A DNA stretch of 43,457 bases, taken from positions 1 through 43,457 of the forward strand of contig NZ_VRTT01000064.1 in the NCBI RefSeq assembly GCF_008017805.1, given 5' to 3'. The notes beneath the pieces are model-generated. The model worked only from the letters and a program-made list of their open reading frames with translations. It was not told where the DNA came from and ran no database searches. The DNA comes from Paenibacillus sp. N3.4. Its GTDB lineage: Bacteria; Bacillota; Bacilli; Paenibacillales; NBRC-103111. The translations under genes and the position numbers were made by a program. Positions 26,568-36,096 of this stretch are shown here, one piece after another; the first letter of the stretch is position 1; the number at the start of each line of letters is the position of its first letter.

Positions 26568-27389
26568 TTGAGCATCTTTTCATCGAGTGGCATACCCACA
26601 AGTACTTGGATCAATTATTATCATGTATCAAATGAAGAAAGAATGCACTGGAATCAACTTATCAAGGACTCTGGTGTTCCTATAGCTATGAGGATTCTAC
26701 CTTTTGACCCTATGAAAGAGGTTGTAGACGGTTCCAACCGTTTATGCGCGATCGTGACTGAGGAGATTAAAGCCGTATCAAAGAAAATACCAGTCGATCA
26801 TTTTTTTGTTTTGACAGATAGACAAGGTGTCGTTGTTCACTTAGAAGCGAGTGAACCTTTACGTGAGGCGCTGGAAACTTTCCAAGTCACTGCGGGGAGT
26901 TCATTCGCGCTTGAGTACGCGGGTATCAATGGCATTTCGTTAGCTATGCAGCTAAGATCTACAGCAGTCGTTGAGGGAAGCGACCACAGTTTGCAATTAT
27001 TTCGAGATTGGGCATGTCTTTGCCATCCTATTGTGATTGATGATGAAATTGTTGGTTATTTGGACTTATCCATGAAGCAGGGGCTGGAGCTCAGTTTTGC
27101 AGTCATGCTGCTGGAACAGTCGGTTCAAAATGTGGTTCATGAAATGAAACAGTGGGACTTAGCTTTAAGGAAAGAAAAATTTGATGAGGTATTCGATACT
27201 TATCAATTTACATCGCTGGAAAAAGAGGTTGGTTTTGCGTGGCTTCATCATCAAAGCGCTTTGCAGATCGCCAATCACTTAAATATCGACGAGGAAGCCG
27301 TGCTCAGCGCGCTGCAAAAGGTATATGAAAAAACCGGGTCTTACGATAAGGGCCAGTATGTAAGAAAATTACTGGTTTGCTCCTCTTAA
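26568..27389 (+). CDS. GAF-domain protein, stand-alone sensor-like regulator
   Basis: The 273-residue product starts at a TTG at 26568, with GAGAGGG upstream. Residues 50-185 look like a GAF sensor: FVLTDRQGVVVHLEA, then FALEYAGINGISLAMQLRSTAVVEG and HPIVIDDEIVGYLDLSM. This resembles the N-terminal sensor of sigma-54 activators such as AcoR, but no AAA+ domain or GAFTGA motif follows. The last 70 residues (LHHQSALQIANHLNIDEEAVLSALQKVYEKTG) could form a helix-turn-helix or a four-helix tail. It could be a small-molecule-sensing regulator. It follows the gltBD terminator. Confidence 0.65.
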   Translation: MSIFSSSGIPTSTWINYYHVSNEERMHWNQLIKDSGVPIAMRILPFDPMKEVVDGSNRLCAIVTEEIKAVSKKIPVDHFFVLTDRQGVVVHLEASEPLREALETFQVTAGSSFALEYAGINGISLAMQLRSTAVVEGSDHSLQLFRDWACLCHPIVIDDEIVGYLDLSMKQGLELSFAVMLLEQSVQNVVHEMKQWDLALRKEKFDEVFDTYQFTSLEKEVGFAWLHHQSALQIANHLNIDEEAVLSALQKVYEKTGSYDKGQYVRKLLVCSS

Positions 27390-27524
27390 TACAGACTAAG
27401 TTAGTCAGTTGGTTTGCCTCGTTGGAATGAACGACGGCATTGCCATTTTCGAATCTTCCTGTACAATAAGATGAAGAACAGTTTAATTATTGACTGCAGG
27501 ATGTACGGATTCGGGGGAGAGCAC

Positions 27525-27989
27525 ATGAAGAAAGAGGACATCATTACGCCAGCTGAACTTCATGCGTTGCTAACCGATAACGGTGAAGAACTTCAGGAGA
27601 TGGAACCGGACGAGTCCATAGGGGAACAGCATCTGATTCTATTGCAAAAGGCAATCGTGCTCTTATCCAGTCAGGTTGAAACACTCCAAGCTCAGCTTTA
27701 CGAGCATTTTGAAGCCCAAAACAAGCAGCAGGAGCTGCTTCTTCGGCAATTTAAATATCAGATTGAACATAACATTGAGCAGCAATTAATCAAAGGGATG
27801 GAACAACAGAAGCTGTTGGAAACTGAATCGCCAATGGAGAAGCAGGCCGATGAAGCGAATAGCGAGGAAACACCCGCAGTGCTTTCCTGCTCCACAGAGA
27901 CCGAGGAACCAATGACATATTCCAGAGTGAAAAGCTATGGACGCATTCGGCAAAGAAAGAAGTCCTTTATTGAAAAGCTGTTTGAATAG
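27525..27989 (+). CDS. Coiled-coil hypothetical protein
   Basis: The 154-residue product starts at the ATG at 27525 behind GGGGGAG; the longer frame to 27414 lacks a ribosome site. Residues about 45-105 are an amphipathic Gln/Glu/Leu-rich coiled coil (LSSQVETLQAQLYEHFEAQN and on). An acidic region (ETESPMEKQADEANSEETP) follows, then a strongly basic end (GRIRQRKKSFIEKLFE). It has no membrane segment or signal. I do not recognise a family; the basic tail might contact membrane or nucleic acid. A terminator follows. Confidence 0.65.
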   Translation: MKKEDIITPAELHALLTDNGEELQEMEPDESIGEQHLILLQKAIVLLSSQVETLQAQLYEHFEAQNKQQELLLRQFKYQIEHNIEQQLIKGMEQQKLLETESPMEKQADEANSEETPAVLSCSTETEEPMTYSRVKSYGRIRQRKKSFIEKLFE

Positions 27990-28001
27990 CACCCTGCATG
28001 C

Positions 28002-28039
28002 AAAAAGCCTCTAAACCGCTTCCGCTTCGGTTGAGGTCT
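28002..28039. terminator. Bidirectional terminator between convergent genes
   Basis: AAAAAG..CCTCTAAACCG pairs with CGGTTGAGG.TCTTTTTT with one bulge. T runs follow in both directions, serving the coiled-coil gene (plus) and the ligase-like gene (minus). Confidence 0.8.
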
Positions 28040-28042
28040 TTT

Positions 28043-29836
28043 TTATTTTATCGAATGCCAGTTAGTATACTGTTCTTCGATATCTATCCGAAAAGGAAAC
28101 TGCTGCTTTAGTTGAACTAAATGATCGATAGCGCTTGACTGATTACCTAGCGCGTATTCAATTTGGCATTGCAGAAGAAGTGTATGGGGATCTTTTGTGT
28201 TCATGGAAATGGCTTTTTTCACTTCTATCTGTGCTCGTTCAAGTTCGCTATATGATGTGCTTTTCTCAAGAAAACTTTGCAGTAATAGTTTTGCTATCTG
28301 TTCATGCTGCTCAGCGGGTGCAAAGGAATACTCAGCGCTTTTTTTGAGTAAAAGCAAAGCTTCATCTTGACTCTTTTGAATAGGAATGGCCTGATTGGAT
28401 TTTATTAGGAAAGATTCTGATACGCCTAAACGAATGCTGAAGAATGCCAGCAAAAGAAGTCCTACAGATATCCCGATTCGATATGTGCGTTTACCCGTGT
28501 CATTCACTTCTTTGTTGCTGTTATTCACCCCAAAAGAGGAACCCCATTTCCCCAATAAAACCCAAATCCCAAATAAGAGCGGATAACTGAAAGTAAAGTC
28601 CACCGTACTATGCAATAAGAGACAACAATAGGCAGAAAGGCATCCAACGGTCCAAATCTTTGATGTGCCTGTATGCGTTCTATAACTTACAATCCCATTC
28701 CATACAAACAGCAGAACGATGCAACAATATAGAGCAAGTCCTGTAATTCCGGTATCTATCCAGGTTTCCAACCAGTGATTATGCAAATATCGAACGGAGT
28801 AAGCAGCTGTTTGATAGTGGTATTGCAGAATGTTCCAAGCTCCGCCTCCATAGCCGAAAAAAGGAGAATCGAGAATTATAAGCCAAGCATCGTGATAATA
28901 GCCTAGGCGAGCTTTCCATTCAGGTGCTTGTAAGGTTATATGAGTCAAACGTTGAAAAAGTCCTGATTGATGAGACACCAGTGCCCATGTGATTACCGAA
29001 AATCCTATGAAACAGAGAGCCATGCCCCATCTTCTATTTTTGAACAAGAGGCTTGGGATGAATAGGATCGCAATGGGTGCTAGAAGAAGTGTACATAAAA
29101 ATAACCATTTTGATAGTGAAAAAGTGATAGAGATCATCATGCCTGAAAGGATGGCAATATGAATTTGGGGGAGAGATGTCCTGTTTTCTTTACCGATTGC
29201 AATCATTTGGAGTGGAATTAGGATCAGCATAATAATAACAACAGTTCGGGATCCGCTTAGTAGGATTCCTGAGGCGAGTATACATATACACCAAAGGTTA
29301 ATCTTGCTGGGTCTAGTGAGGTATTGGGTTATGGCTAGTAGAAGTGCTGTCAGAAGTAAAATTCCCCACGCATTCGCATATTGCAAAGTTCCTTCAAATC
29401 GTCCCTCACGAAATTGATTGAAAAGCACACCCATGAAAACCCATGCTGAACATGAATGAATAAAAACCCTTATGAGGAAATGGGTATGTTTGATTGTAAG
29501 TTGATCAGTGAGTAGCCATAAAGGAATAATAAGGGCAATCCGAAAGGCTATGTTGAAAGAATCTTGTTTATTAACAGCATGGAAACTCATGATGAAATAT
29601 AAACAAATTAGAGCAAGAAGTACATAAAATGCAGGCTGTGAAGGTACTTTCCCCCAGAAAATAGCCAGGGATCCAGCAGCGTAAAGTATACTTCCTATTA
29701 ATAAATACTCGGGCTTGAAGAGCAAACCGTGTTGCAAAAAAGCAAGAATAAAAAATAAAGTTAATACAGCAAGCGAAGAAAGCGATATCCAATTTTCCGG
29801 TTGCTTTTGTTGTAATGGATAGGGTTTCTTAGTCAT
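28043..29836 (-). CDS. O-antigen ligase/polymerase-like membrane protein (Wzy_C type)
   Basis: The 597-residue protein starts at the ATG at 29836, preceded by GAGGACG; the GTG at 29851 is less likely. About a dozen membrane segments occupy the first 450 residues. The conserved Wzy_C region is visible as FGYGGGAWNILQ, a long loop, and YLHNHWLETWIDTGITGLALY, where the HNxxLE-like block is typical of O-antigen ligases. A soluble C-terminal stretch (YSELERAQIEVKKAISM through LEEQYTNW) looks like TPR-type helices. In Gram-positives such proteins attach or polymerise surface glycans. It is divergent from the SLH surface protein, a fitting neighbour. Which glycan is unknown. Confidence 0.78.
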   Translation of the reverse strand: MTKKPYPLQQKQPENWISLSSLAVLTLFFILAFLQHGLLFKPEYLLIGSILYAAGSLAIFWGKVPSQPAFYVLLALICLYFIMSFHAVNKQDSFNIAFRIALIIPLWLLTDQLTIKHTHFLIRVFIHSCSAWVFMGVLFNQFREGRFEGTLQYANAWGILLLTALLLAITQYLTRPSKINLWCICILASGILLSGSRTVVIIMLILIPLQMIAIGKENRTSLPQIHIAILSGMMISITFSLSKWLFLCTLLLAPIAILFIPSLLFKNRRWGMALCFIGFSVITWALVSHQSGLFQRLTHITLQAPEWKARLGYYHDAWLIILDSPFFGYGGGAWNILQYHYQTAAYSVRYLHNHWLETWIDTGITGLALYCCIVLLFVWNGIVSYRTHTGTSKIWTVGCLSAYCCLLLHSTVDFTFSYPLLFGIWVLLGKWGSSFGVNNSNKEVNDTGKRTYRIGISVGLLLLAFFSIRLGVSESFLIKSNQAIPIQKSQDEALLLLKKSAEYSFAPAEQHEQIAKLLLQSFLEKSTSYSELERAQIEVKKAISMNTKDPHTLLLQCQIEYALGNQSSAIDHLVQLKQQFPFRIDIEEQYTNWHSIK

Positions 29837-29925
29837 GCTTGTCGTCCTCACTCCGGTTTCAAAAAGATTAGTTGAAAATTAATGCTGTGTTCCTACTTTT
29901 CATTATAATACAAAGCTCCTGCGTA

Positions 29926-29954
29926 TTGTCGGAATTTGTAAAATCCCGTATCAT
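29926..29954 (+). promoter_or_regulatory. Predicted promoter of the SLH protein gene
   Basis: TTGTCG (29926-29931) and TATCAT (29949-29954) have exactly 17 bases between them and lie about 45 bases before the proposed start at 30001. A TATAAT at 29904-29909 is an alternative without a good -35. Confidence 0.5.
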
Positions 29955-30000
29955 AAAAAGGATTATATTAGTAGGTGTACCAATTTGAGGAGGAGTTTTT

Positions 30001-32869
30001 CTGCGTTTACCCCAAGGTTTAGTAAATCGGCTTACGAGCCGAGCCTCAGCAGCAATCGCCATATTGTTGTTGTTGAGTTTATGTACACCGCTTCTAGCTT
30101 CAGCAGCAAGTCTATTTAATTTTCAGTTCAATTCTGTTACAGGAGAAGTGTATGGGTATATCTATTCAGATAAAAAGAATCTATCTGTTAGCGTAAACGA
30201 TGAAACTTACGGAACAAAGTCGATTGCTAGCAATTTGTCTTCCTCCGACATGTATAACTCTTATTATTACACATTGAACAGTGGGGCTAACAATAATTTA
30301 ATAGGACTAAAGCCTGTTACCATGACTGTTTACGAAGATAATACGCCCGTATACTCCACGATCAACCAGGTTACTGGTAATGTGTATAGTTACGAGAATG
30401 AGTATAAATTGAATAAACCAACAGGTCTAACCGGCGCATTTCTAAATGGAAAGTGGCGTGTTTCATGGGATATAGCGTCTCAACCTTTACAGTTTGGCTA
30501 TAATTTATACGTCAACGATGGATCGTTCTATGGAGTTTATTATGATGTACTCAAGTATTTCGATTTACCTTATGTGATTGGTGGTCCTACGATTGATGTG
30601 AAGATGAAAGCTTTTGATGTTATGGGGAAAGAGTCGGATGCAAGCGATGTTCTTCATCTAAGCCCTTCCTCAGATTTCGATGGTTATAAATATCATGGTA
30701 TTTTCCAATTGCATGGAATCCCGCAAAAGGGGACGAAGTTTGTCGTGAAAGATGCAAGTGGTAACGTTGCGCATGAACTGACTTACAATGGCAATAGAAT
30801 TGAAGGAAACACGTCTGTTGGGCATTATCAAATAACAAATGATCTATCAGGCGATGGTTATTTTGCTAGCTATGCATTAGCTTACTCGTTCGATCTTCCA
30901 TCGGACAAATATACAATAACTGTGACAACCGTTGATAACAAAAGCTTTAATCCAAAGACGTATCCCAACGGCGGAAGGGCAGCAATTGATGTTAATAATC
31001 GCAAGTACTATGATCTTACTCAAAATGGTGAATATCCGGTAGGTTCTTTTGCTTCTACCCCACAGTTTATTTTTAATAATAAAGAGGTAGGGCATTGGAT
31101 GCAGCCAAATGAAGAGATTGCGCGGTTCACGCCTTCAAGAGGTCAGGGTAAATTTCTTTCTGTTTCCTTCCCGTTCGATCCATATGGAGTTGGAGAACTT
31201 CATGCAGGGAACGCTACAACGATAAATATGGGGATTTTAAAAGCAGATTGATTTTCAATTAATAAAATTATCCGATCAAAGCATAGTTCCTATAAATCGT
31301 GTATTTCGAGGAAATGCCTCATCTCGGAATCTTAGTGAGCTTGAGTTCAGTTTGGCAGCTGAATTAGAGCCAAATCAACAATATGTGCTTAAAATGTCAT
31401 CGACAAGCAGTTCAAATAAAATCCAGTTACCTCAATGGTCTGGAAGTAAGTTCCGAGCAACGATTACTTCTTATATGCAAGAAGATTACAATAATCATGA
31501 TCTTCAAGTCGATTCCTACGATGCTTACAGAACAATAAGTATTCTATCTCCGGTCGTTCCCCCAGTTGTTATTCCAATGGGTGGAGGCGGTGGTGGATTT
31601 GATAATTCTCCCAAGGATGCAGATAATGGCGTCTTTCTTCCTAAAAATTCTTTAAGGATTAGTAAGCAAGCGAGCACCAATGCTACATCAGTCTGGCTTG
31701 CGCAGATCGATGCAGATCAGTTGAAAAAGGGATTGGAAATGCTTAAAATTAAAAAACAAGCTCAGAATATGTTCTCTTTTGAACTTAACAGTGTGGACGA
31801 TGGAGCAAAAGTCGAAATTCCGGCTTCCGCATTGAAAGACGCTATTGCATCTAAATCAAATGCTGTTTTTTCTATCCAATCCGACGTAGGTACTTACAAT
31901 GTTCCTATCCTAATTTTTAAAGATGTTGCGAGCAAATTGAATGCAGACCTGAAAGATGTGAAGATAACGATTTCCATAAACAAAGCATCGGATAAATCAT
32001 ACGAAATGCTAAAGAAAGCGAACCCGTCGATCAAGACGCTGCTGGATCATCCAATCGAATTCACGATTATTGCAGAGACGTTATCCGGTTCGAAGTTAGA
32101 ATTGAACGATTTCTCAGGGACTTACGTTGAAAGAAAGATAATTGCACCGAATACGTTGAATGCTAACAAAACAACAGCAGTTTCCTACGATACAGTCACA
32201 GGTAAAATGATGTTCATTCCTGCAGTTATGACTCAGGTCAATGGTAAATCAGAAGTTACTATTAAATCATCCCATAATAGCATGTATACATTAGTGGAAT
32301 TAAGTAAATCTTTCGATGATACTAATGAACATTGGGCCAAAAATGATATCGATTTGCTTGCATCTAAGTTTATTGTACAAGGAATTAATGAGTCGTCCTT
32401 CACGCCGGATGAACATGTGACTCGTGCACAGTTTGCTTCCATGCTTGTATCCGCACTAGGATTAATCCCGGATGCTAAGGGAACGCAGTTCAGTGATGTG
32501 AAAAATGAGGATTGGTTTGCCGGATCTGTAGGCACGGCTGCGAAAGTAGGGTTAGTTGAGGGCACAGCGAATGGGCAATTCGAGTCCGGACAAGATATTA
32601 CCCGAGAACAAATGGCGATCATGATTTCACGCGCAATCAACTTAGCGGGTAAAGAAGTTAAATCCGAGGCAGCACAAGACAAGTTATCTCGTTTTACGGA
32701 TAGTGGGGAAATCAGCGACTGGGCGAAAGAGGCAGTGGCTCAGACGCTTCGAGCTAACATTGTGAATGGACTTACCGAGCAATCCTTCGCTCCAAAAGAA
32801 CTTGCAACAAGAGGACAAGCAACGGTGATGTTAAAAAGATTTTTGCAATATGTTCAATTTATCAACTGA
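30001..32869 (+). pseudogene. SLH-domain surface protein, one-base frame break; probable CTG start
   Basis: The first frame is proposed to start at CTG 30001, seven bases after GGAGG (29989-29993). Only this start gives a full signal peptide: basic RLPQGLVNRLTSR, then AILLLLSLCTPLLASAA. The frame stops at 31251. The next frame is open from 31242 and continues without a stop through NASSRNLSELEFSLAAELEP, long before any start codon. Removing one base at 31239-31249 joins them into 955 residues. A Pro/Gly linker (VPPVVIPMGGGGGG) precedes the last 500 residues, and three SLH domains end the protein (HWAKNDIDLLASKFIVQG, ITREQMAIMISRAI, WAKEAVAQTLRANIVNG), which anchor it to cell-wall polymers. 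The large N-terminal region is not recognised. Confidence 0.85.
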
Positions 32870-32882
32870 TAAAATGTGATTC

Positions 32883-32916
32883 AAGACTATGGCGTAGTCA
32901 AAGCCATAGTCTTTTT
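32883..32916 (+). terminator. Rho-independent terminator after the SLH gene
   Basis: AAGACTATGGC (32883-32893) and GCCATAGTCTT (32903-32913) form a perfect 11-bp stem with a T run ending at 32916. Confidence 0.9.
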
Positions 32917-32923
32917 ATTGCAT

Positions 32924-32960
32924 AAAAAAGCCGCTCCATCGTATGGATGAGCGACTTTAT
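32924..32960 (-). terminator. Terminator of the NarL-type two-component unit
   Basis: Read on the minus strand, AAGTCGCTC..CCAT pairs with ATGG.GCGGCTT with a small bulge and one G-T wobble. A run of six T residues follows. Confidence 0.75.
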
Positions 32961-32985
32961 CAAAGCATGGCAATCGAAAGACTTG

Positions 32986-33674
32986 CTACAGCAATCCTTC
33001 CTCATATGCCTTCTTGGAGGCTTGAATACGATCGCGGACATCCATTTTGGAATAGATGCTGGAAATATAGTTTTTCACGGTGCCCTCAGACAAGAAGAGC
33101 TTTTCAGCGATTTCTTTGTTGTTAAGTCCATCGGCTATAGCGTGCAGCACCTGCACCTCGCGATCACTAAGTCCGTAAGCGTCTACACGCGCAGGCTCTT
33201 CACGTGTAGATTTTTCAACGATTTCACGGTTCGACGATTCCTGTACACCACGGGCTTGCTGAACAAGCATTTTCGCAATGTCTTGAGGTATTAGTGTTCC
33301 GCCTTGATGTACCCATTTAATACCCGCTGCCAGTCCTTCGGATGGATAGCTTTGAGTAAATAGCCCTCTGCTCCAGCACCCAAGGCATCGACAACGTAGC
33401 TGATTTCCTGAAAGGTGGTCAGGATAATAACCCGAATATGCGGCCATGCCTCTTTAATTTGACGGGTCGCTTCAACTCCATCCATGATGGGCATATGAAT
33501 GTCCATGAGGACGATGTCTGGCTGCAGTTCTTCGCACTGCTTCAAAGCGACGCGGCCGTTCTCGGCAAGACCAACGACTTGAATGTTCGGGTCCATATCG
33601 AGTACGATATGCAAGCTCTCTCTTATTAAATCCTGATCATCGACCAGGAGCAGCTTGAGCGGTGTTGGGTTCAT
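32986..33674 (-). pseudogene. NarL/LuxR-family response regulator, one-base frame break
   Basis: The receiver frame starts at the ATG at 33674 behind AGGAGG. It has the acidic pair DD at residues 12-13, phospho-acceptor Asp58 in LMDIHMPIMDG, and the switch residues ILTTFQE. At GYLLKAIHPKD it falls out of frame. The other frame supplies LAAGIKWVHQGGTLIPQDIA and the LuxR helix-turn-helix (LSDREVQVLHAIADG, NNKEIAEKLFLSEGTVKNYIS). One added C at about 33333-33336 restores GACCTG and gives 229 residues, the normal length. The adjoining kinase is intact, and the divergent ABC genes are likely targets. Confidence 0.9.
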
Positions 33675-33750
33675 GCATAGATCCTCCTAAGGGATACGTT
33701 AGTTATCCACATTGTATCATTTTCCATCTACTACGGGAAATTGTTCGTAG

Positions 33751-34953
33751 CTAGAATGATGGTAAACGCCTGGCAGGAATGGAGCAGGACACGATAGTTC
33801 CTTGGCCTGCGGCTGAGCTTACTTGCAAAACGCCCTGCAAGGCATCAATGCGTTCCTGCATCGCATTGATGCCGAAACCGACTTTTAACTGCTCAGCCCC
33901 GACGCCGTCATCCTCGATGCGTATGCTAACTTGATCATCGCCGTATGTGAGGACCACTTCCACAGAGGAGGCACGACCATGTCGTTTGGCATTGGTTAGT
34001 GATTCCTGCAAGCAGCGGATCAGGGAAAGTTTGGTTTGCTTAGGAATATCGAACTCTTCTCCAACGGTTGTAAATCGAATCTGAGTACCTGTATGCAGTG
34101 CAAATTCATTGGCTAGTCGGGTCAACTGCTGTGAGAGCAGCATATCCCCTTCCTGGGGAACCATTTGATGAATACTGCGGCGAACTTCTTCCAGACCATT
34201 GCGGGTAACATTCCTCAGGACATCCAGTTTTTCCTTCGCTTTTTCGGGAGAGGCTTCAATTAAGTAGGATATCGCATCCATGCCCATGATGACGGAAGTA
34301 AAAGTATGACCCACGGTGTCGTGCAATTCTCGGGCCATTCGATTGCGTTCTTCAACCAGTGTGAGCTGTTCGATTTGGTTGGCATATTGCTCTAAAGCAT
34401 TATTTTGCTCGTGGATTAACATATATTGTCGTTGATTCTCGGCAAGCAGCTTCTCGGTTTTCTCATTCGAATTTACGACTCGTTGCAGGCTAAGTCCAAT
34501 GGCGAAGAAAAGCACGGCATTCAAAATAAAACCAAATAATTCACCAACCCCCATTCCGCTGTGCAGGATGAAATAATAGGCTACAGGCATAGCTACCATG
34601 AAGATGGGGGCGGTCCACCAAGCATTTTTTCGATCCGTGAGGAATCCAATGACCATTAATGGGCAATTAATAGTAAGGTAAGCATCCTGCTGCATCCACG
34701 ATAGATAGATTTGTAGAGGAATTCCCGTTAGCAAGACAGCTATAGGATAGCAAACTGTTTGAATGTAATTAGGTCTCCAGAAAAGAAATGGTACACTGTA
34801 GGAGAGGAGAATAGCCATAATTGTTAAGAAAGTGGAACGGTGTTCATATTCATGCATGTGCACAAGGGCATAAAGCAGGCTAAGCAGCACAGAACCGGTC
34901 AAAACGATAAAAAGCGACCATTCCACGCCGTGCCAAGGTCTTCTTTGAACCAT
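33751..34953 (-). CDS. NarL-type sensor histidine kinase (HisKA_3)
   Basis: The 400-residue kinase has six membrane segments in its first 170 residues, then a short coiled-coil linker (RQYMLIHEQNNALEQYANQIEQ). The HisKA_3 phospho-acceptor block is RNRMARELHDTVGHTFTSVI. The ATP-binding half has RCLQESLTNAKRHGRAS and DDGVGAEQLKVGFGINAMQERI. AAAGGAG lies about eight bases before the ATG. The regulator gene follows 76 bases downstream, and an ABC exporter is divergent; this layout is common for membrane-stress or peptide-sensing systems such as DesK/LiaS relatives, but the signal is unknown. Confidence 0.9.
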   Translation of the reverse strand: MVQRRPWHGVEWSLFIVLTGSVLLSLLYALVHMHEYEHRSTFLTIMAILLSYSVPFLFWRPNYIQTVCYPIAVLLTGIPLQIYLSWMQQDAYLTINCPLMVIGFLTDRKNAWWTAPIFMVAMPVAYYFILHSGMGVGELFGFILNAVLFFAIGLSLQRVVNSNEKTEKLLAENQRQYMLIHEQNNALEQYANQIEQLTLVEERNRMARELHDTVGHTFTSVIMGMDAISYLIEASPEKAKEKLDVLRNVTRNGLEEVRRSIHQMVPQEGDMLLSQQLTRLANEFALHTGTQIRFTTVGEEFDIPKQTKLSLIRCLQESLTNAKRHGRASSVEVVLTYGDDQVSIRIEDDGVGAEQLKVGFGINAMQERIDALQGVLQVSSAAGQGTIVSCSIPARRLPSF

Positions 34954-35078
34954 AAAAGATCTCCTTTACTACTCAATCTTGTAAGATCATTGTACATAAT
35001 ATGGAGAGAAATCTACAGTGAGTACGGTCATAATTGCGAAGATCATAGTCATGTGACTGTTTGATGAGGGGCGATTGT

Positions 35079-35101
35079 GGTTATCCATAGATGTGGATAC
35101 C
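35079..35101. promoter_or_regulatory. Imperfect inverted repeat between the two-component and ABC genes
   Basis: GG-T-TATCCA (35079-35087) and TGGATACC (35094-35101) pair with one bulged base. A second, shorter palindrome AGTCA-TG-TGACT lies at 35047-35058. Both sit in the 207-base divergent gap, where the NarL-type regulator would be expected to bind. No other clear feature was seen in the gap. Confidence 0.3.
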
Positions 35102-35160
35102 GTCCATGAAATTCAGTAAGTGAAGAAAAAGATAAGATTAAAGCGAAGGAGAGTATGACT

Positions 35161-36096
35161 ATGGCAGCAGATTCTCAGGTCCCGATTATACAAATCAAGC
35201 AGCTTACGAAACGAATCGGTTCCAAAACAATTATCGATAAATTAAGCTTTGATGTGCCGAGTGGTGAGGTATTCGGCTTCCTAGGTCCTAATGGGGCAGG
35301 TAAAACGACGACAATCCGGATGATGGTTGGATTGATGAGCATGACCGAAGGGGACGTTCACATTGGCGGTTATTCCATCCGATCGGATTTTGAAAAGGCG
35401 ATTCGGCATGTTGGAGCTATTGTAGAAAATCCTGAAATGTACAAGTTCCTGAGCGGATATCTGAATTTGGTGCATTACGCACGAATGATCCCCGGTATTA
35501 AGGAAGATCGCATTCAAGAGGTCATTGCTCTTGTAGGGATGGAGAACAGAATTCACGATAAGGTGAAAACCTATTCGCTCGGTATGCGTCAAAGACTAGG
35601 GATTGCTCAAGCACTTCTGCATAAGCCTTCTGTGCTGATTCTGGACGAGCCTACGAATGGTCTGGATCCAGCAGGGATTCGCGAGCTCCGTGATCATTTA
35701 CGCAAGCTGACCAAAGAAGATGGGATATCTGTCATTATATCCAGTCATTTGCTTGCGGAGATGGAATTAATGTGCGACCGTGTCGCTATTATTCAAAATG
35801 GGAAGCTGGTTGACGTTAGATTAATCAAAGAATTCGTGCAAGCAGGGGAAAAGCAGTTGGTTGCTTTTGAGGTGACATCGACCCAGCAAGCAGCAGCGTT
35901 AATAGCAGCGGATGCACCCGGATTGGAAGTGGAGGTTAATCAGGACGAACTCGTCATGAGCTTGGATAAACAAGAAATCGCCGCGTGGAACAAGCGATTC
36001 GTAGAGGCGGGTATTGCGGTTTATGGCATTCGGGCTAGGCCCAAGACGTTGGAAGATCAATTTCTGGAAATGACGGGGAGTGATTCGATTGCTTAA
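35161..36096 (+). CDS. ABC transporter ATP-binding protein, BcrA-like, copy 2
   Basis: The 311-residue ATPase starts at the ATG at 35161, nine bases after AAGGAG; the ATG at 35155 would be only three bases from that site. Walker A is GPNGAGKTT, the signature is YSLGMRQRLG and Walker B is VLILDEPTNGLD, with SSHLLAEMELM after. A C-terminal extension of about 80 residues (from QLVAFEVTSTQQAAALIAAD) is absent from the copy at 249 and resembles the regulatory tail of many BcrA-like ATPases. It overlaps the end of the permease gene and is divergent from its likely two-component regulator. Confidence 0.92.
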   Translation: MAADSQVPIIQIKQLTKRIGSKTIIDKLSFDVPSGEVFGFLGPNGAGKTTTIRMMVGLMSMTEGDVHIGGYSIRSDFEKAIRHVGAIVENPEMYKFLSGYLNLVHYARMIPGIKEDRIQEVIALVGMENRIHDKVKTYSLGMRQRLGIAQALLHKPSVLILDEPTNGLDPAGIRELRDHLRKLTKEDGISVIISSHLLAEMELMCDRVAIIQNGKLVDVRLIKEFVQAGEKQLVAFEVTSTQQAAALIAADAPGLEVEVNQDELVMSLDKQEIAAWNKRFVEAGIAVYGIRARPKTLEDQFLEMTGSDSIA

